A stretch of DNA of 64,000 bases, from contig NZ_FUWZ01000002.1 in NCBI RefSeq assembly GCF_900167135.1, forward strand, positions 2,010,651 through 2,074,650. The letters are read 5' to 3'. The notes beneath the pieces are model-generated. The model saw only the letters and a list, made by a program, of their open reading frames with translations, made no database searches and was not told the DNA's origin. Source of the DNA: Chitinophaga eiseniae. GTDB lineage: Bacteria > Bacteroidota > Bacteroidia > Chitinophagales > Chitinophagaceae. Positions 33,228-42,116 of the stretch are shown here, piece after piece (position 1 is the first letter of the stretch; each line of letters starts with the position of its first letter). Position numbers and translations under genes: made by a program.

Positions 33228-33287
33228 CAAAAATCTTGATATCTGAACAAAAGTACCAAAATATTTCTCAATTACTTATTAGGAGCA

Positions 33288-34232
33288 GTGCTTTTTACAT
33301 GGCTGGCGTACTCCATCTACAGCCAGTTGACCCACCGCGAAAACCTGGAGCAGTCGCTCGCGCAGATGAACAGAACACTGCAGGAGAAAGGCTGGGTAGG
33401 GTTAGTACTGGTATTGGTACTGATGTTTTTTAACTGGGGACTGGAAGCCAAAAAATGGCAGAAGCTCGTCCGCCCGCTGGAACCCATCTCCTTCGGAAGG
33501 GCTTTCAGCGCCATTCTTTCCGGCGTGTCCTTCTCCATTAATACCCCTAATCGTATAGGCGAATACGGTGGCCGGGTGCTTTACCTGAAGAACCATAACA
33601 AACTCAAAGCGATTGCCGCCACCATTGTAGGTAGCTTCAGCCAGCTGATCGTGACTGTTATTTTTGGGTTAATAGGCATGCTCTACTATCTCAATAATTT
33701 TGCGCTGGTAAAGGAAAACAGCTATTTTCCCCCGAACTTTTGGGAGAAAATCGTGTTTGGTATCCTCCTGGTAATTTGTGTGCTGACGATATTGTTATAT
33801 TTTCGGCTACAGATTATTCTGGCCGTATTTGAAAAAGTCAGGTTCCTGCGAAAAGCAAAGGTCTTTGTACAGATTATAGTGCGCTATTCTGCCGGTGATT
33901 TACGTTACCTGTTGCTGCTTTCGGCCCTGCGGTACGTGGTCTTCTCGGCACAGTATTTGATTTTGTTGGACGCGCTGGGGCTGGAGTTTTTGTGGTGGCA
34001 GGCCTTCCTGCTGAATAGCGTTATCTACCTTGTTATGGCCGTGGTGCCGACCATCGCCATCGCAGAACTTGGAATCCGCGGGAAAGTCAGTATCTATTTC
34101 CTCGGACTGCTCAGTACCAATACAGCCGTTATTATAGCAGCCACGGGGGGTATCTGGTTAATCAACCTTTGTCTACCGGCAGTGATTGGAAGTGTGCTGC
34201 TCCTCGGTGTAAAAATTTTTAAGGACAAATAG
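33288..34232 (+). CDS. YbhN/UPF0104-type integral membrane protein
   Basis: At least 314 residues with about seven or eight membrane helices, of the lysylphosphatidylglycerol synthase transmembrane (flippase-like) family; motifs INTPNRIGEYGGR and VPTIAIAELGIRGK are visible. GTG 33288 is the first usual start, but the frame is open from 33240 and reads NKSTKIFLNYLLGA after a CTG at 33243. That completes a first membrane helix which GTG would cut in half, so the true start is probably CTG 33243. No LPG synthase catalytic domain is fused. Next gene 9 nt on. Confidence 0.85.
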   Translation: MLFTWLAYSIYSQLTHRENLEQSLAQMNRTLQEKGWVGLVLVLVLMFFNWGLEAKKWQKLVRPLEPISFGRAFSAILSGVSFSINTPNRIGEYGGRVLYLKNHNKLKAIAATIVGSFSQLIVTVIFGLIGMLYYLNNFALVKENSYFPPNFWEKIVFGILLVICVLTILLYFRLQIILAVFEKVRFLRKAKVFVQIIVRYSAGDLRYLLLLSALRYVVFSAQYLILLDALGLEFLWWQAFLLNSVIYLVMAVVPTIAIAELGIRGKVSIYFLGLLSTNTAVIIAATGGIWLINLCLPAVIGSVLLLGVKIFKDK

Positions 34233-34241
34233 CTTCCAGCA

Positions 34242-35033
34242 ATGAGGTATCTTCTGCTTATCTTCTTATGCTTTGCCTGTGTAACCCCCGCTCATGCGCA
34301 AAATGACTTCTGTTCCATCCGTAATTCCAGCTTCAACGTCGGAGAAAGTATCACCCTCAAAGTGATGTATAACCTCGGTAAAATGTATGTGGGGGCCGGT
34401 GAGGCCGTTTTTACCGTAGCCCTCGAACGTTTCGCCAACCGCGACGTGTACCATATCACCGGCGACGGCCGCACCTTCCGCGCTTACGACTGGATCTTTA
34501 AAGTGCGCGATAAATACGAAACCTGGCTGGACACTGCTACCATGCAGCCACTGAAGTTTCTTCGCAACGTGAACGAAGGCGGATATAAAATCTATAACAA
34601 CGTGGTGTTTAACCAGGCGGCCCATCAGGCCATCAGCACCAATGGCACCTTTACGGTGCCCCCCTGCGTACAGGACGTGATCAGCTCTATCTACTACGCC
34701 CGGAATATCGACTTCTCCCGCTACCAGGAAGGCGACAAAATACCCTTCGCCATGTTCCTGGACGACCAGGTGTATAATATCTATATCCGGTACCTCGGCA
34801 AAGAAGAAGTCAATACCCGCTTCGGTAAATTCAGGGCCATCAAATTCAAACCACTGCTGATCAAAGGCACCATCTTTGAAGGAGGAGAGAAGATGACCGT
34901 CTGGGTAAGCGACGACGCCAATAAAGTGCCGCTGCGGGTGGAAAGCCCCATCTCCGTAGGCAACATTATTGTAGACATGGTGAACTACAGCAACCTCCGC
35001 CACCCCTTCACTTCGTTGATAAAACAACGATAA
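34242..35033 (+). CDS. DUF3108 domain periplasmic protein
   Basis: 263 residues: signal peptide 1-20 (TPAHAQ), then one beta-rich DUF3108 domain (GESITLKVMYNLGKMYVGAGEAVF, RDKYETWLDT, WVSDDANKVPLRVE). The function of the family is not established; a cell-envelope role is likely. It follows the YbhN-like gene after 9 nt, so the pair is probably co-expressed. Confidence 0.88.
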   Translation: MRYLLLIFLCFACVTPAHAQNDFCSIRNSSFNVGESITLKVMYNLGKMYVGAGEAVFTVALERFANRDVYHITGDGRTFRAYDWIFKVRDKYETWLDTATMQPLKFLRNVNEGGYKIYNNVVFNQAAHQAISTNGTFTVPPCVQDVISSIYYARNIDFSRYQEGDKIPFAMFLDDQVYNIYIRYLGKEEVNTRFGKFRAIKFKPLLIKGTIFEGGEKMTVWVSDDANKVPLRVESPISVGNIIVDMVNYSNLRHPFTSLIKQR

Positions 35034-35125
35034 AATATTTACCGCCCTGAAAATGAATAGATTTAACAATTCTTTGGGGTGCACCCGTCCAAATTTTACC
35101 GACCTTACGTGCCGTAGAAAAACTT

Positions 35126-35133
35126 TATATTTG
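35126..35133 (+). promoter_or_regulatory. Promoter -7 element of response regulator gene
   Basis: TATATTTG, 16 nt before ATG 35150. Confidence 0.5.
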
Positions 35134-35149
35134 TTATAATCAACCCTTT

Positions 35150-35860
35150 ATGATTATGGAAGAACGCAAACCGAAAATATTACTGGCGGAAGATGATACC
35201 AACCTGGGCATGGTACTTAAAAACTACCTCGAACTGAATGACTACGATGTGGAATTATGCCGCGACGGCATCCTGGCGCTGGCTGCCTTCCGCCGCGAGA
35301 AATTCGATATCTGCCTGCTGGACATTATGATGCCCAATATGGACGGCTTTAAACTGGCGGAAGAAATCCGGGACGTAGACCCCGATATCCCCCTGTTTTT
35401 CCTCTCTGCCAAAACCATGAAGGAAGATATCATCCAGGGCTATAAACTGGGCGCGGACGACTATATCTCCAAGCCGTTCGACAGCGAACTGCTGCTGCTC
35501 AAGATCAAAGCCATCCTGAAGCGCAACCAGGAACTGAACAGCAAGGAAGAGGAACAACACGAGTTCCAGATCGGCTCCTATGCTTTTAATTCCCGCCTGC
35601 GTACCCTTGCACACAATGGCGACAGCCACACGCTCTCCCCTAAAGAGAACGAACTGCTGCACATGCTCTGCGAACATAAAAACGACCTCCTGCCAAGGGA
35701 ACTGGCTCTGAAAAAGATATGGGGCAGCGATACCTACTTCAATGGCCGCAGTATGGACGTATATATCGCCAAACTCCGCAAATACCTGAAAGATGATCCG
35801 AACATCGAAATCGTAAATATCCATGGTAACGGCTTCCGGCTGGTTGTGAAGGAGCTGTGA
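35150..35860 (+). CDS. OmpR/PhoB-type response regulator
   Basis: 236 residues. Receiver 8-125 with AEDDTN, Asp in CLLDIMMPNMDG, LFFLSAK and YISKPFD; winged-helix output domain about 140-235 (TLSPKENELLHML, RSMDVYIAKLRKYL). Related to the other regulator at 31.8 kb but clearly a separate paralogue. No kinase in the window. An ATG at 35156 (MEERKP) is an alternative start. Converges on ruvB with element E between. Confidence 0.94.
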   Translation: MIMEERKPKILLAEDDTNLGMVLKNYLELNDYDVELCRDGILALAAFRREKFDICLLDIMMPNMDGFKLAEEIRDVDPDIPLFFLSAKTMKEDIIQGYKLGADDYISKPFDSELLLLKIKAILKRNQELNSKEEEQHEFQIGSYAFNSRLRTLAHNGDSHTLSPKENELLHMLCEHKNDLLPRELALKKIWGSDTYFNGRSMDVYIAKLRKYLKDDPNIEIVNIHGNGFRLVVKEL

Positions 35861-36040
35861 TGACCAGGACTTTTGCTGATTTCGCTGATTTGTCAAAGAT
35901 TGCAGCGAACAACATGATTTGATATAAAAAGCGCCCCCATTGAATCTTCTCAATGGGGGCGCTTCTTGTTAATCAAATTCTTATCAATTGCTACGGTGCT
36001 CGAAAAAATCGGCGAAATCAGCAAAAATCATGGCCATCAC
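35857..36040. repeat. Bipartite palindromic element E
   Basis: Outer arms 35857-35891 and 36006-36040 match as inverted repeats at about 31 of 35 positions, with the core GCTGATTTCGC. The left arm contains the stop codon of the response regulator; the right arm ends 2 nt from the ruvB stop. Inner arms (35929-35943, 35950-35964) are perfect. Confidence 0.85.
35929..35964. terminator. Bidirectional terminator in element E
   Basis: A 15-bp perfect stem AAGCGCCCCCATTGA/TCAATGGGGGCGCTT with loop ATCTTC. AAAAA before and CTTGTT after give T-runs on both strands. Confidence 0.8.
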
Positions 36041-36042
36041 CA

Positions 36043-37071
36043 TCAGAAGAGAAGGTTGCTTCCGCCGCGGAACGGCGTTTTCCCCAGGTGCACATAGGCT
36101 TTTTCCGTTACCTCACGGCCGCGGGGCGTCCGCTTGATAAAACCTTCCTGTATGAGGAACGGCTCATATACTTCCTCCAGGGTACCGGCTTCTTCCCCCA
36201 CTGCGGTGGCAATGGTAGTGATGCCTACCGGTCCGCCTTTAAAGTTCTCGATGATCACCTGCAGGATGCGGTTGTCCATCTCGTCGAGGCCGTATTCATC
36301 CACGTTGAGGGCTTTGAGGCTTAGCTGCGCTATCTCAAGGTCAATGACACCGTTGCCGATCACCATGGCAAAGTCGCGCACCCGGCGCAACAGTCCGTTG
36401 GCAATACGCGGGGTGCCCCGGGAACGGCGGGCAATCTCAGCGGCGGCGTCGGAAGTGATCTTGGTGCCCAGCAGCCCGGCTGCCCGCCAGATGATTTTCT
36501 GCAGTGTGGCGGCATTGTAGTATTCCATCCTCGACTTGATGCCGAAACGGGACAACAGGGGAGCCGTCAGCAACCCCGAACGGGTGGTGGCCCCGATCAG
36601 CGTGAAAGGATGCAGGTTGATCTGTATGGAACGGGCATTAGGCCCGCTGTCGATCATAATATCTATGCGGTAATCTTCCATGGCGGAATACAGGTATTCC
36701 TCCACCACAGTGCTCAGGCGGTGTATCTCGTCGATGAACAGCACATCCTTGTCTTCCAGGTTGGTCAGCAGCCCCGCCAGATCGCCGGGTTTCTCAATCA
36801 CCGGTCCGGAAGTCTCCCGGATATTTACCCCCAGCTCATTGGCCACAATGCGCGACAGCGTGGTTTTCCCCAGGCCCGGAGGGCCATGGAACAAAACATG
36901 GTCCAGCGCTTCCCCCCGCATCTTGGCGGCTTTGATAAATATCTTCAGGTTTTCGATGATCTGCTCCTGTCCAGAAAAATCCATGATTTCCCTGGGCCGG
37001 ATACTGTTCTCAAACTCTTTCTCAGCGGCGCTGAGCTTAGTCTCTTCTGGTCTTAAATGCGGATTGGACAT
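36043..37071 (-). CDS. ruvB: Holliday junction branch migration ATPase RuvB
   Basis: 342 residues. AAA+ motor with Walker A FHGPPGLGKTT, Walker B VLFIDEIHRL, sensor IGATTRSGLL and arginine finger region LSRFGI; C-terminal winged helix with FIKRTPRGR. Works with RuvA (not in the window) and RuvC. ATG 37071 gives the normal N-terminus; a longer frame to 37122 would run through the promoter. Confidence 0.97.
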   Translation of the reverse strand: MSNPHLRPEETKLSAAEKEFENSIRPREIMDFSGQEQIIENLKIFIKAAKMRGEALDHVLFHGPPGLGKTTLSRIVANELGVNIRETSGPVIEKPGDLAGLLTNLEDKDVLFIDEIHRLSTVVEEYLYSAMEDYRIDIMIDSGPNARSIQINLHPFTLIGATTRSGLLTAPLLSRFGIKSRMEYYNAATLQKIIWRAAGLLGTKITSDAAAEIARRSRGTPRIANGLLRRVRDFAMVIGNGVIDLEIAQLSLKALNVDEYGLDEMDNRILQVIIENFKGGPVGITTIATAVGEEAGTLEEVYEPFLIQEGFIKRTPRGREVTEKAYVHLGKTPFRGGSNLLF

Positions 37072-37080
37072 AATACTGAC

Positions 37081-37088
37081 CAAAAATA
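37081..37088 (-). promoter_or_regulatory. ruvB promoter, -7 element
   Basis: Minus-strand TATTTTTG ends 9 nt before the ruvB ATG, so the leader would be very short. Confidence 0.5.
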
Positions 37089-37284
37089 CCAAATTATATC
37101 CAGCCGGTGACCGGATATTCATGTGCGTTCCCGCTATCCTACAAAGATGTTAATCTATCCCGCCGGAAAAGTGGTAGCATTGCAGTCAATTAACACAGAT
37201 GATGTTATCTTACAGGTCTGACGGCAATAGCTGCCGTTGGGTCCAAACAACAACCAGAACGAAATACAACCCATCAAACCGCTC

Positions 37285-38589
37285 ATGAAAAGACTGATCT
37301 TATCGCTCGCTGCGGGGTGCATGCTCACCACCGGTTACAGTCAACAGATACCGCAGAAAGAAGTCGCCCGTATCATTAACACACTGGCTGCTGATGATAT
37401 GCAGGGCCGGCAGTCCGGTACGCCCGGCTCCGACAAAGCCGCTGCCTTTATCAGCGCTGAATTTAAAAAGGCCGGCTTGCTGCCGCTGCCAGGAGAAACA
37501 ACCTACCTGCAAAGTTTCAATTACTACGGGCTGCATACCACCGCCACCAGCATGATTGTCAACGGTACTGCGAAAGACTGGCCGGTAGTGGCAGTAGGCG
37601 CATCGCGGCATGTGGAGCTGCGCAGGGACACCGCCAGCTGTACAGAGCTGCATGTGGCCAATGCAGATGAATTGCGCGCTGCGCTGGGAAAACGTAAATC
37701 CATGACCCGGAACATCGTGGTATGGATGGCGCCGGCGTTGAGTGGTTACCTCGCCAACCTGGAAGGCTCCATCTCCAACCGCATGTATGCCAAAGAAGCC
37801 GAGGTGCCCGCAGATACGGCCAAATGGCAAATGATCCTGGTGCTGGAAAAGGAACCGGTGACAGCACAGGACACCTGGTCTGTAGAACAAACGCGCAGCA
37901 TCCGGACGCAGGCGTTCACTAACGTGGCCGGCATGATCAAAGGCGCTGCCAAACCGGATGAATATGTGATCTATTCCGGTCACTACGATCATCTGGGCAT
38001 TTTACCCGCTGAAGCCGGTGACAGCATTGCCAATGGCGCAGATGACGATGCTTCCGGTACGACCGCAGTCATTATGCTGGCAAATTATTTCAAGAAGAAA
38101 CGCCCTGCGCGTTCCCTGATTTTTGTGGCCTTCACCGCAGAAGAGATGGGTGGTTACGGTTCCTCTTATTTCTCCGGACAAATGGACCCTGCCAAAGTAG
38201 TGGCGATGTTCAACATCGAAATGATCGGTAAGGAATCCAAATTTGGTAAGAACAGTGCGTTCATCACGGGCTTTGAAAAATCTGACTTCGGTACTATCCT
38301 GCAAAAAAACCTGGAGAGGTCTGCCTTCCGTTTTTACCCCGATCCCTATCCTGAACAAAACCTGTTTTATCGGTCCGATAACGCCAACCTGGCCAAGGTA
38401 GGCGTTCCGGCACATACGATCTCTACCACACAAATTGATAAAGACAAATTTTATCATACGGTAAAAGATGAAGTGTCTACACTGGATGTGAAGAATATTA
38501 CAGACATCATTAAAGCGATTGCCGTTAGTTCCGGTACCATCGTGAATGGAACGTCAACGCCTACACGTATAACACCTGTTTCCCAATAG
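37285..38589 (+). CDS. M28 family zinc aminopeptidase, secreted
   Basis: 434 residues with a signal peptide (KRLILSLAAGCMLTTGYSQQ). The two-zinc peptidase domain is in the second half: YSGHYDHLG, GADDDASGT, AFTAEEMGGYGS, IEMIG and the last His in FYHTVKDE. A PA-like insert lies between. IEMIG has Glu where NxDMIG is usual. ATG 37285 starts the signal peptide; the frame is open 16 codons further. Confidence 0.92.
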   Translation: MKRLILSLAAGCMLTTGYSQQIPQKEVARIINTLAADDMQGRQSGTPGSDKAAAFISAEFKKAGLLPLPGETTYLQSFNYYGLHTTATSMIVNGTAKDWPVVAVGASRHVELRRDTASCTELHVANADELRAALGKRKSMTRNIVVWMAPALSGYLANLEGSISNRMYAKEAEVPADTAKWQMILVLEKEPVTAQDTWSVEQTRSIRTQAFTNVAGMIKGAAKPDEYVIYSGHYDHLGILPAEAGDSIANGADDDASGTTAVIMLANYFKKKRPARSLIFVAFTAEEMGGYGSSYFSGQMDPAKVVAMFNIEMIGKESKFGKNSAFITGFEKSDFGTILQKNLERSAFRFYPDPYPEQNLFYRSDNANLAKVGVPAHTISTTQIDKDKFYHTVKDEVSTLDVKNITDIIKAIAVSSGTIVNGTSTPTRITPVSQ

Positions 38590-38608
38590 GGGCGGTCATC
38601 ATATATTC

Positions 38609-38640
38609 ATCCGGTTGAGTGAGCTCAACCGGATTTTTTA
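38609..38640 (+). terminator. Terminator after the M28 peptidase gene
   Basis: An 11-bp perfect stem ATCCGGTTGAG/CTCAACCGGAT with loop TGAG, then TTTTTATTTTT. Confidence 0.9.
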
Positions 38641-38734
38641 TTTTTAATTAATACAGTATCAGTTCTTTTTTCGAATTTCTTGTTTATTTTTATGGCCAAT
38701 ATTTCCCCGAGTAGTCATTTAAAACCATATCAAT

Positions 38735-39490
38735 ATGAAAACCGGAATCCTACAATTCTGCGGTGCGCTTGGCATCGCAACCATGATGCTCGCATCGTGT
38801 TCAAAAGATATGTCGGGACCTGATCAGCAAACCCCCGCTGATGTGAAGGACTCAACAGCTATCAACTACGAAATCGCTGCGGTAAATCCAACGTACACTT
38901 TATCACCCGATGCTGCGGGCCGTCTGTCTGCCATTACCGGCAATGCCGCTATGGCTAAGAGCTCCGGTGGTTTTGACATTACATGGGATACCGCCACTGC
39001 CCGCTTACGGGAAATCCGCTTTGATGCCAAACGCGGTAAAGATCAACTGGAATTCAGATTAAGAACAGACCGGCAGATCGATCTGAAACAGATCCCTGCG
39101 CAGCTGGGCGCCATCAAAATTCCGCTGGGCACCTATCAGCAGGTGAAAGTGTATGCCAGAGTAGAAGGAGATAAAAAAGATCCTGCGGTAAGATTGATAG
39201 GATTCCTGACCTGGGATGGTAAAAAGATCCCGATGGAAATCCTGCTGTCTGGTGTGATCGAATTGCAGGCACACGGCAAAGATGTAGTCGTTACCGACAA
39301 AAAAATCGACTGGAAAGGCTCTCTCAAGATCTCTATGGACCTGATCCTGACCAAGCTGCAGGTGGGTGACTTTACCGGTTCCTTTGCCAACGGCAAACTT
39401 AAAATCAGTGTAGACATCAATGGAAACCTGCATAATAAGGTAGTTGACGCGCTGGAAAACAGCATGAGCGTTGAACACACCCACGATTGA
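38735..39490 (+). CDS. Lipoprotein of unknown function
   Basis: 251 residues. The lipobox MLASC puts the lipidated Cys at residue 22. The mature chain is rich in alternating polar/apolar strands (FDITWDTATARLREIRFDAKR, GFLTWDGKKIPMEILLSG, LKISVDINGN), suggesting a beta-sandwich or barrel. I do not recognise a family. It ends at palindromic element B. Confidence 0.82.
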   Translation: MKTGILQFCGALGIATMMLASCSKDMSGPDQQTPADVKDSTAINYEIAAVNPTYTLSPDAAGRLSAITGNAAMAKSSGGFDITWDTATARLREIRFDAKRGKDQLEFRLRTDRQIDLKQIPAQLGAIKIPLGTYQQVKVYARVEGDKKDPAVRLIGFLTWDGKKIPMEILLSGVIELQAHGKDVVVTDKKIDWKGSLKISMDLILTKLQVGDFTGSFANGKLKISVDINGNLHNKVVDALENSMSVEHTHD

Positions 39491-39492
39491 GT

Positions 39493-39665
39493 CTCGCAAA
39501 GACGCTAAGTGAGCAAAGAGCGCAAAGTTTATATAAGCGCAAAGAAAAAGGAACGAAGATTACAACTAATCTTCGTTCCTTGCTTAACTATTTTGCTTGC
39601 TTATCCTCTAATTCTTTGTACGCTTATTTTCTTTGTTTCTTTGCTCACTTTGCATTCTCTGCGAG
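39493..39665. repeat. Bipartite palindromic element B
   Basis: Outer arms 39493-39527 and 39631-39665 are imperfect inverted repeats of 35 bp built from GCAAAG words like element A. Inner arms 39548-39562 and 39567-39581 are perfect over 15 bp (core CGAAGATTA). The right arm overlaps the last codons and stop of the minus-strand gene 39645-40508. Confidence 0.8.
39548..39581. terminator. Inner hairpin of element B
   Basis: A 15-bp perfect stem AAGGAACGAAGATTA with loop CAAC between two convergent genes; AAAGAAAA lies just upstream on the plus strand, giving a T-rich tail for minus-strand transcripts. Confidence 0.5.
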
Positions 39666-40508
39666 CACCACCCGTGCCAATACGGCGAAGTGATCGGAAG
39701 CAAAGCGGCCGCCCCATGTCTGCGATATGGAAGCATGCTGCAATACTTTAAATTTCCCTTTCAGAAAAATATAGTCGATCGGCTGATCATCCACTTCAGC
39801 AGCATGCCACCCGTTGAACGTCCCGGTAGGGCCATAATGCGGCGTAGTGCTGATGCTTTTGCTATCGGTGAAATGCAGCGGGTCGCCGGTGTTCATCACC
39901 ACCTGTATCGGTTCATCATCCGGCGTGGCATTGAAATCACCGGTGATAATGGCGGGTGTATTGCCGGCAATTTTATGCACCTGCTGCAATAGGAAACGGG
40001 CGCTTTCCCGGCGCGCCACTTTACCCATGTGATCAAAGTGGGTATTGAAATGATAGAATATTTTTCTGGTTTGTTTATCCCTGAACTGCCCCCATGTGAC
40101 AATACGGGTGATGGCAGCGTCCCACCCTTTGCTGCCGGGAACGTCCGGTGTTTCTGATAACCAGAAAGTGGCTGATTTGAGTAACTGCAGCCGGCTGGTA
40201 TCATAGAAAATAGCAGAGAACTCTCCCTTGTTTTTTCCGTCTTCACGGCCGCCGCCAATAGATTTGTACCCTGGCAGTAAGCGGCGCAGGTCTTCCATCT
40301 GATCGAACAGCGCTTCCTGTACTCCGAGCGTATTCGCCTGATGAAACAATACCTCTGATGCCACTTTCTCTTTCCGGTAGGGCCATGCATTCAGACTGTC
40401 GCTGTTGGTGTTCAGCCGGATGTTGAAGGTCATCACCTGCAGCGGCGTCTGTGCCATCGCTGCGCCCATGAGCAGGCACAATAAGCCTGTCAGCCATATG
40501 TTTCTCAT
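39645..40508 (-). CDS. Secreted endonuclease/exonuclease/phosphatase-family protein
   Basis: 287 residues: signal peptide (LTGLLCLLMGAAMAQ), then a complete EEP fold with MTFNIRLN, GVQEAL, NTHFDHMG, IITGDFNATPDDEP and a final SDHFAVLARV. The family includes DNases, phosphodiesterases and sphingomyelinase-like enzymes; the substrate cannot be chosen here. The final LAENAK and the stop lie within element B. Confidence 0.9.
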   Translation of the reverse strand: MRNIWLTGLLCLLMGAAMAQTPLQVMTFNIRLNTNSDSLNAWPYRKEKVASEVLFHQANTLGVQEALFDQMEDLRRLLPGYKSIGGGREDGKNKGEFSAIFYDTSRLQLLKSATFWLSETPDVPGSKGWDAAITRIVTWGQFRDKQTRKIFYHFNTHFDHMGKVARRESARFLLQQVHKIAGNTPAIITGDFNATPDDEPIQVVMNTGDPLHFTDSKSISTTPHYGPTGTFNGWHAAEVDDQPIDYIFLKGKFKVLQHASISQTWGGRFASDHFAVLARVVLAENAK

Positions 40509-40599
40509 ATTGTATCTGTTTAGCCGGTAAAAATATCAATCGCGCTGCTTTATGTCAAGTCGCGAAGGATGGATGGCAGTTTTTAGTGCTGTAGACGGC

Positions 40600-41289
40600 T
40601 TAACCGTGGGTGTTCCGGTTGAGCTGCAGGATAAGGTCCGGATCGGGGCAGTTCTGCAGGTATTTATCGCGCTCACTGTAGCGGCACACCCCGGGATAGT
40701 CACCCCGGTAGTGCATCATGTCAATGATCACCTGGAAATGAAGATGCGGCGGCCAGCCGCCATTTTCTGAAGGGGTACCAAACCACGCGAACGGCTGCCC
40801 GGCGGCGATAGGCATTCTCTCATAAAGTCCCTGCAGGTTGGAGATACTCAGATGACCGTATAAAGTATGGAACGTATAGCCATCCAGCTGATGCTGGAGA
40901 ATAATAGTAGCGCCATAATCCCCGAAATCGTCGTTGAAGCGGAAGCTGTGCACATGACCATTAAGTGGTGCCGACACCGGCGTTTCGGCAAGGCCCCATA
41001 CATCGATACCCAGGTGCAGCCGGCGCGGTTCTTCGCCGGCATCAAAATGGGGACTGACAGCATAGATAGTGCGATGCTCGTTGTATCCGCCTATGCCCAG
41101 CCGGCATCCGCTGTCGGCGAGGGTATGGGTGATATAGGAACAAAACCGGTCTATATTATTCAGGATTGGCTTGGTAAGCGTTGTATTGTTGGCAGTAAAA
41201 TCCATGACCAGCAGCTGTTCGTCGGGATGAAGCAGCGTGATCACCGGTTGGAAGGTGGATTGGTGTTGTTTGAGTACCTCCTGTAACAT
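40600..41289 (-). CDS. M23-type metallopeptidase domain protein without signal peptide
   Basis: 229 residues. Zinc ligands of the LytM/M23 fold are all visible: HLGIDVW, then HTLYGHLS and PPHLHFQV. M23 enzymes cut peptidoglycan cross-bridges outside the cytoplasm, yet there is no signal peptide or membrane helix. About 85 residues precede the domain and match nothing I know. It could act in the cytosol or leave by another route. Confidence 0.85.
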   Translation of the reverse strand: MLQEVLKQHQSTFQPVITLLHPDEQLLVMDFTANNTTLTKPILNNIDRFCSYITHTLADSGCRLGIGGYNEHRTIYAVSPHFDAGEEPRRLHLGIDVWGLAETPVSAPLNGHVHSFRFNDDFGDYGATIILQHQLDGYTFHTLYGHLSISNLQGLYERMPIAAGQPFAWFGTPSENGGWPPHLHFQVIIDMMHYRGDYPGVCRYSERDKYLQNCPDPDLILQLNRNTHG

Positions 41290-41333
41290 ATTTTGTCAGC
41301 TTAAACTGTACATCTAAATATAAATATTAATTT

Positions 41334-42116
41334 GTGTATAAAATAATCAGTTACCCCGTGGTGTATCCTGTCTATGTGTCTGTTGGTTCTCTTCATCTTC
41401 CGTTGCACGCGATAACGGAGACGTTGGGTATGTTTATCGGTTTCCGTTATTTCCTTTTTCTGCGCCGGCGCCAGGGCGACCGGGTAGACAGTAACAATCG
41501 TATCTGGTCTATTATCGGGGCTACCTTCGGCGCTTTGCTGGGCAGCCGCTTGCTGGGAGCGCTGGAAAACCCTCCCGGACTGTTGCATGCCGACAACCCC
41601 CTGTTATACATCTACCAGAATAAAACTATTGTGGGGGGCCTGCTGGGCGGCCTGATAGGGGTGGAAACCGTCAAAAAAGCAGTAGGAGAGCGGCAGTCAA
41701 CCGGCGATCTGTTTACCTACCCGCTCATACTGGCGATGATGATAGGCCGTATCGGCTGTTTCAGCATGGGCGTGTACGAAGAAACCTACGGGGTGTCTAC
41801 TACGCTGCCCTGGGGGATGAACCTGGGAGATGGCCTGCTGCGGCACCCTGTGTCGCTATATGAAATTGTTTTCCTGTTGCTGCTATGGCAGTTGCTGCGC
41901 ATGATAAGCCGGCGTTATGCGCTGGTCAGCGGCGCCCGTTTTCAACTATTCATGATCGGGTACCTGTTGTTCCGCTTTACGCTGGATTTTATCAAACCCG
42001 GTTACCGGTTCGGTTTTGGTCTTGGCTCTATACAACTGGCCTGTCTGGCCGGACTGATATATTATGCACCTGTTATTATTTCCCCATCACGATTAATTGA
42101 GAAACAATATGCCTGA
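41334..42116 (+). CDS. Lgt-like integral membrane protein lacking the usual catalytic His
   Basis: 260 residues, about seven membrane helices, of the prolipoprotein diacylglyceryl transferase superfamily. Recognisable parts: GRIGCFSMGVYEETYG (Lgt: GRIGNFINGELxGR), RHPVSLYE and FRFTLDFIKPGYR. The Lgt HGGL motif is here IVGGLLGGLIG, with Val for the essential His, the Asn of GRIGNF is Cys, and the C-terminal Arg region reads IKPG. So it probably binds a phospholipid but is unlikely to modify lipoproteins in the normal way. GTG start. It overlaps the next gene by 8 nt, hence coupled with the radical SAM enzyme. Confidence 0.85.
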   Translation: MYKIISYPVVYPVYVSVGSLHLPLHAITETLGMFIGFRYFLFLRRRQGDRVDSNNRIWSIIGATFGALLGSRLLGALENPPGLLHADNPLLYIYQNKTIVGGLLGGLIGVETVKKAVGERQSTGDLFTYPLILAMMIGRIGCFSMGVYEETYGVSTTLPWGMNLGDGLLRHPVSLYEIVFLLLLWQLLRMISRRYALVSGARFQLFMIGYLLFRFTLDFIKPGYRFGFGLGSIQLACLAGLIYYAPVIISPSRLIEKQYA

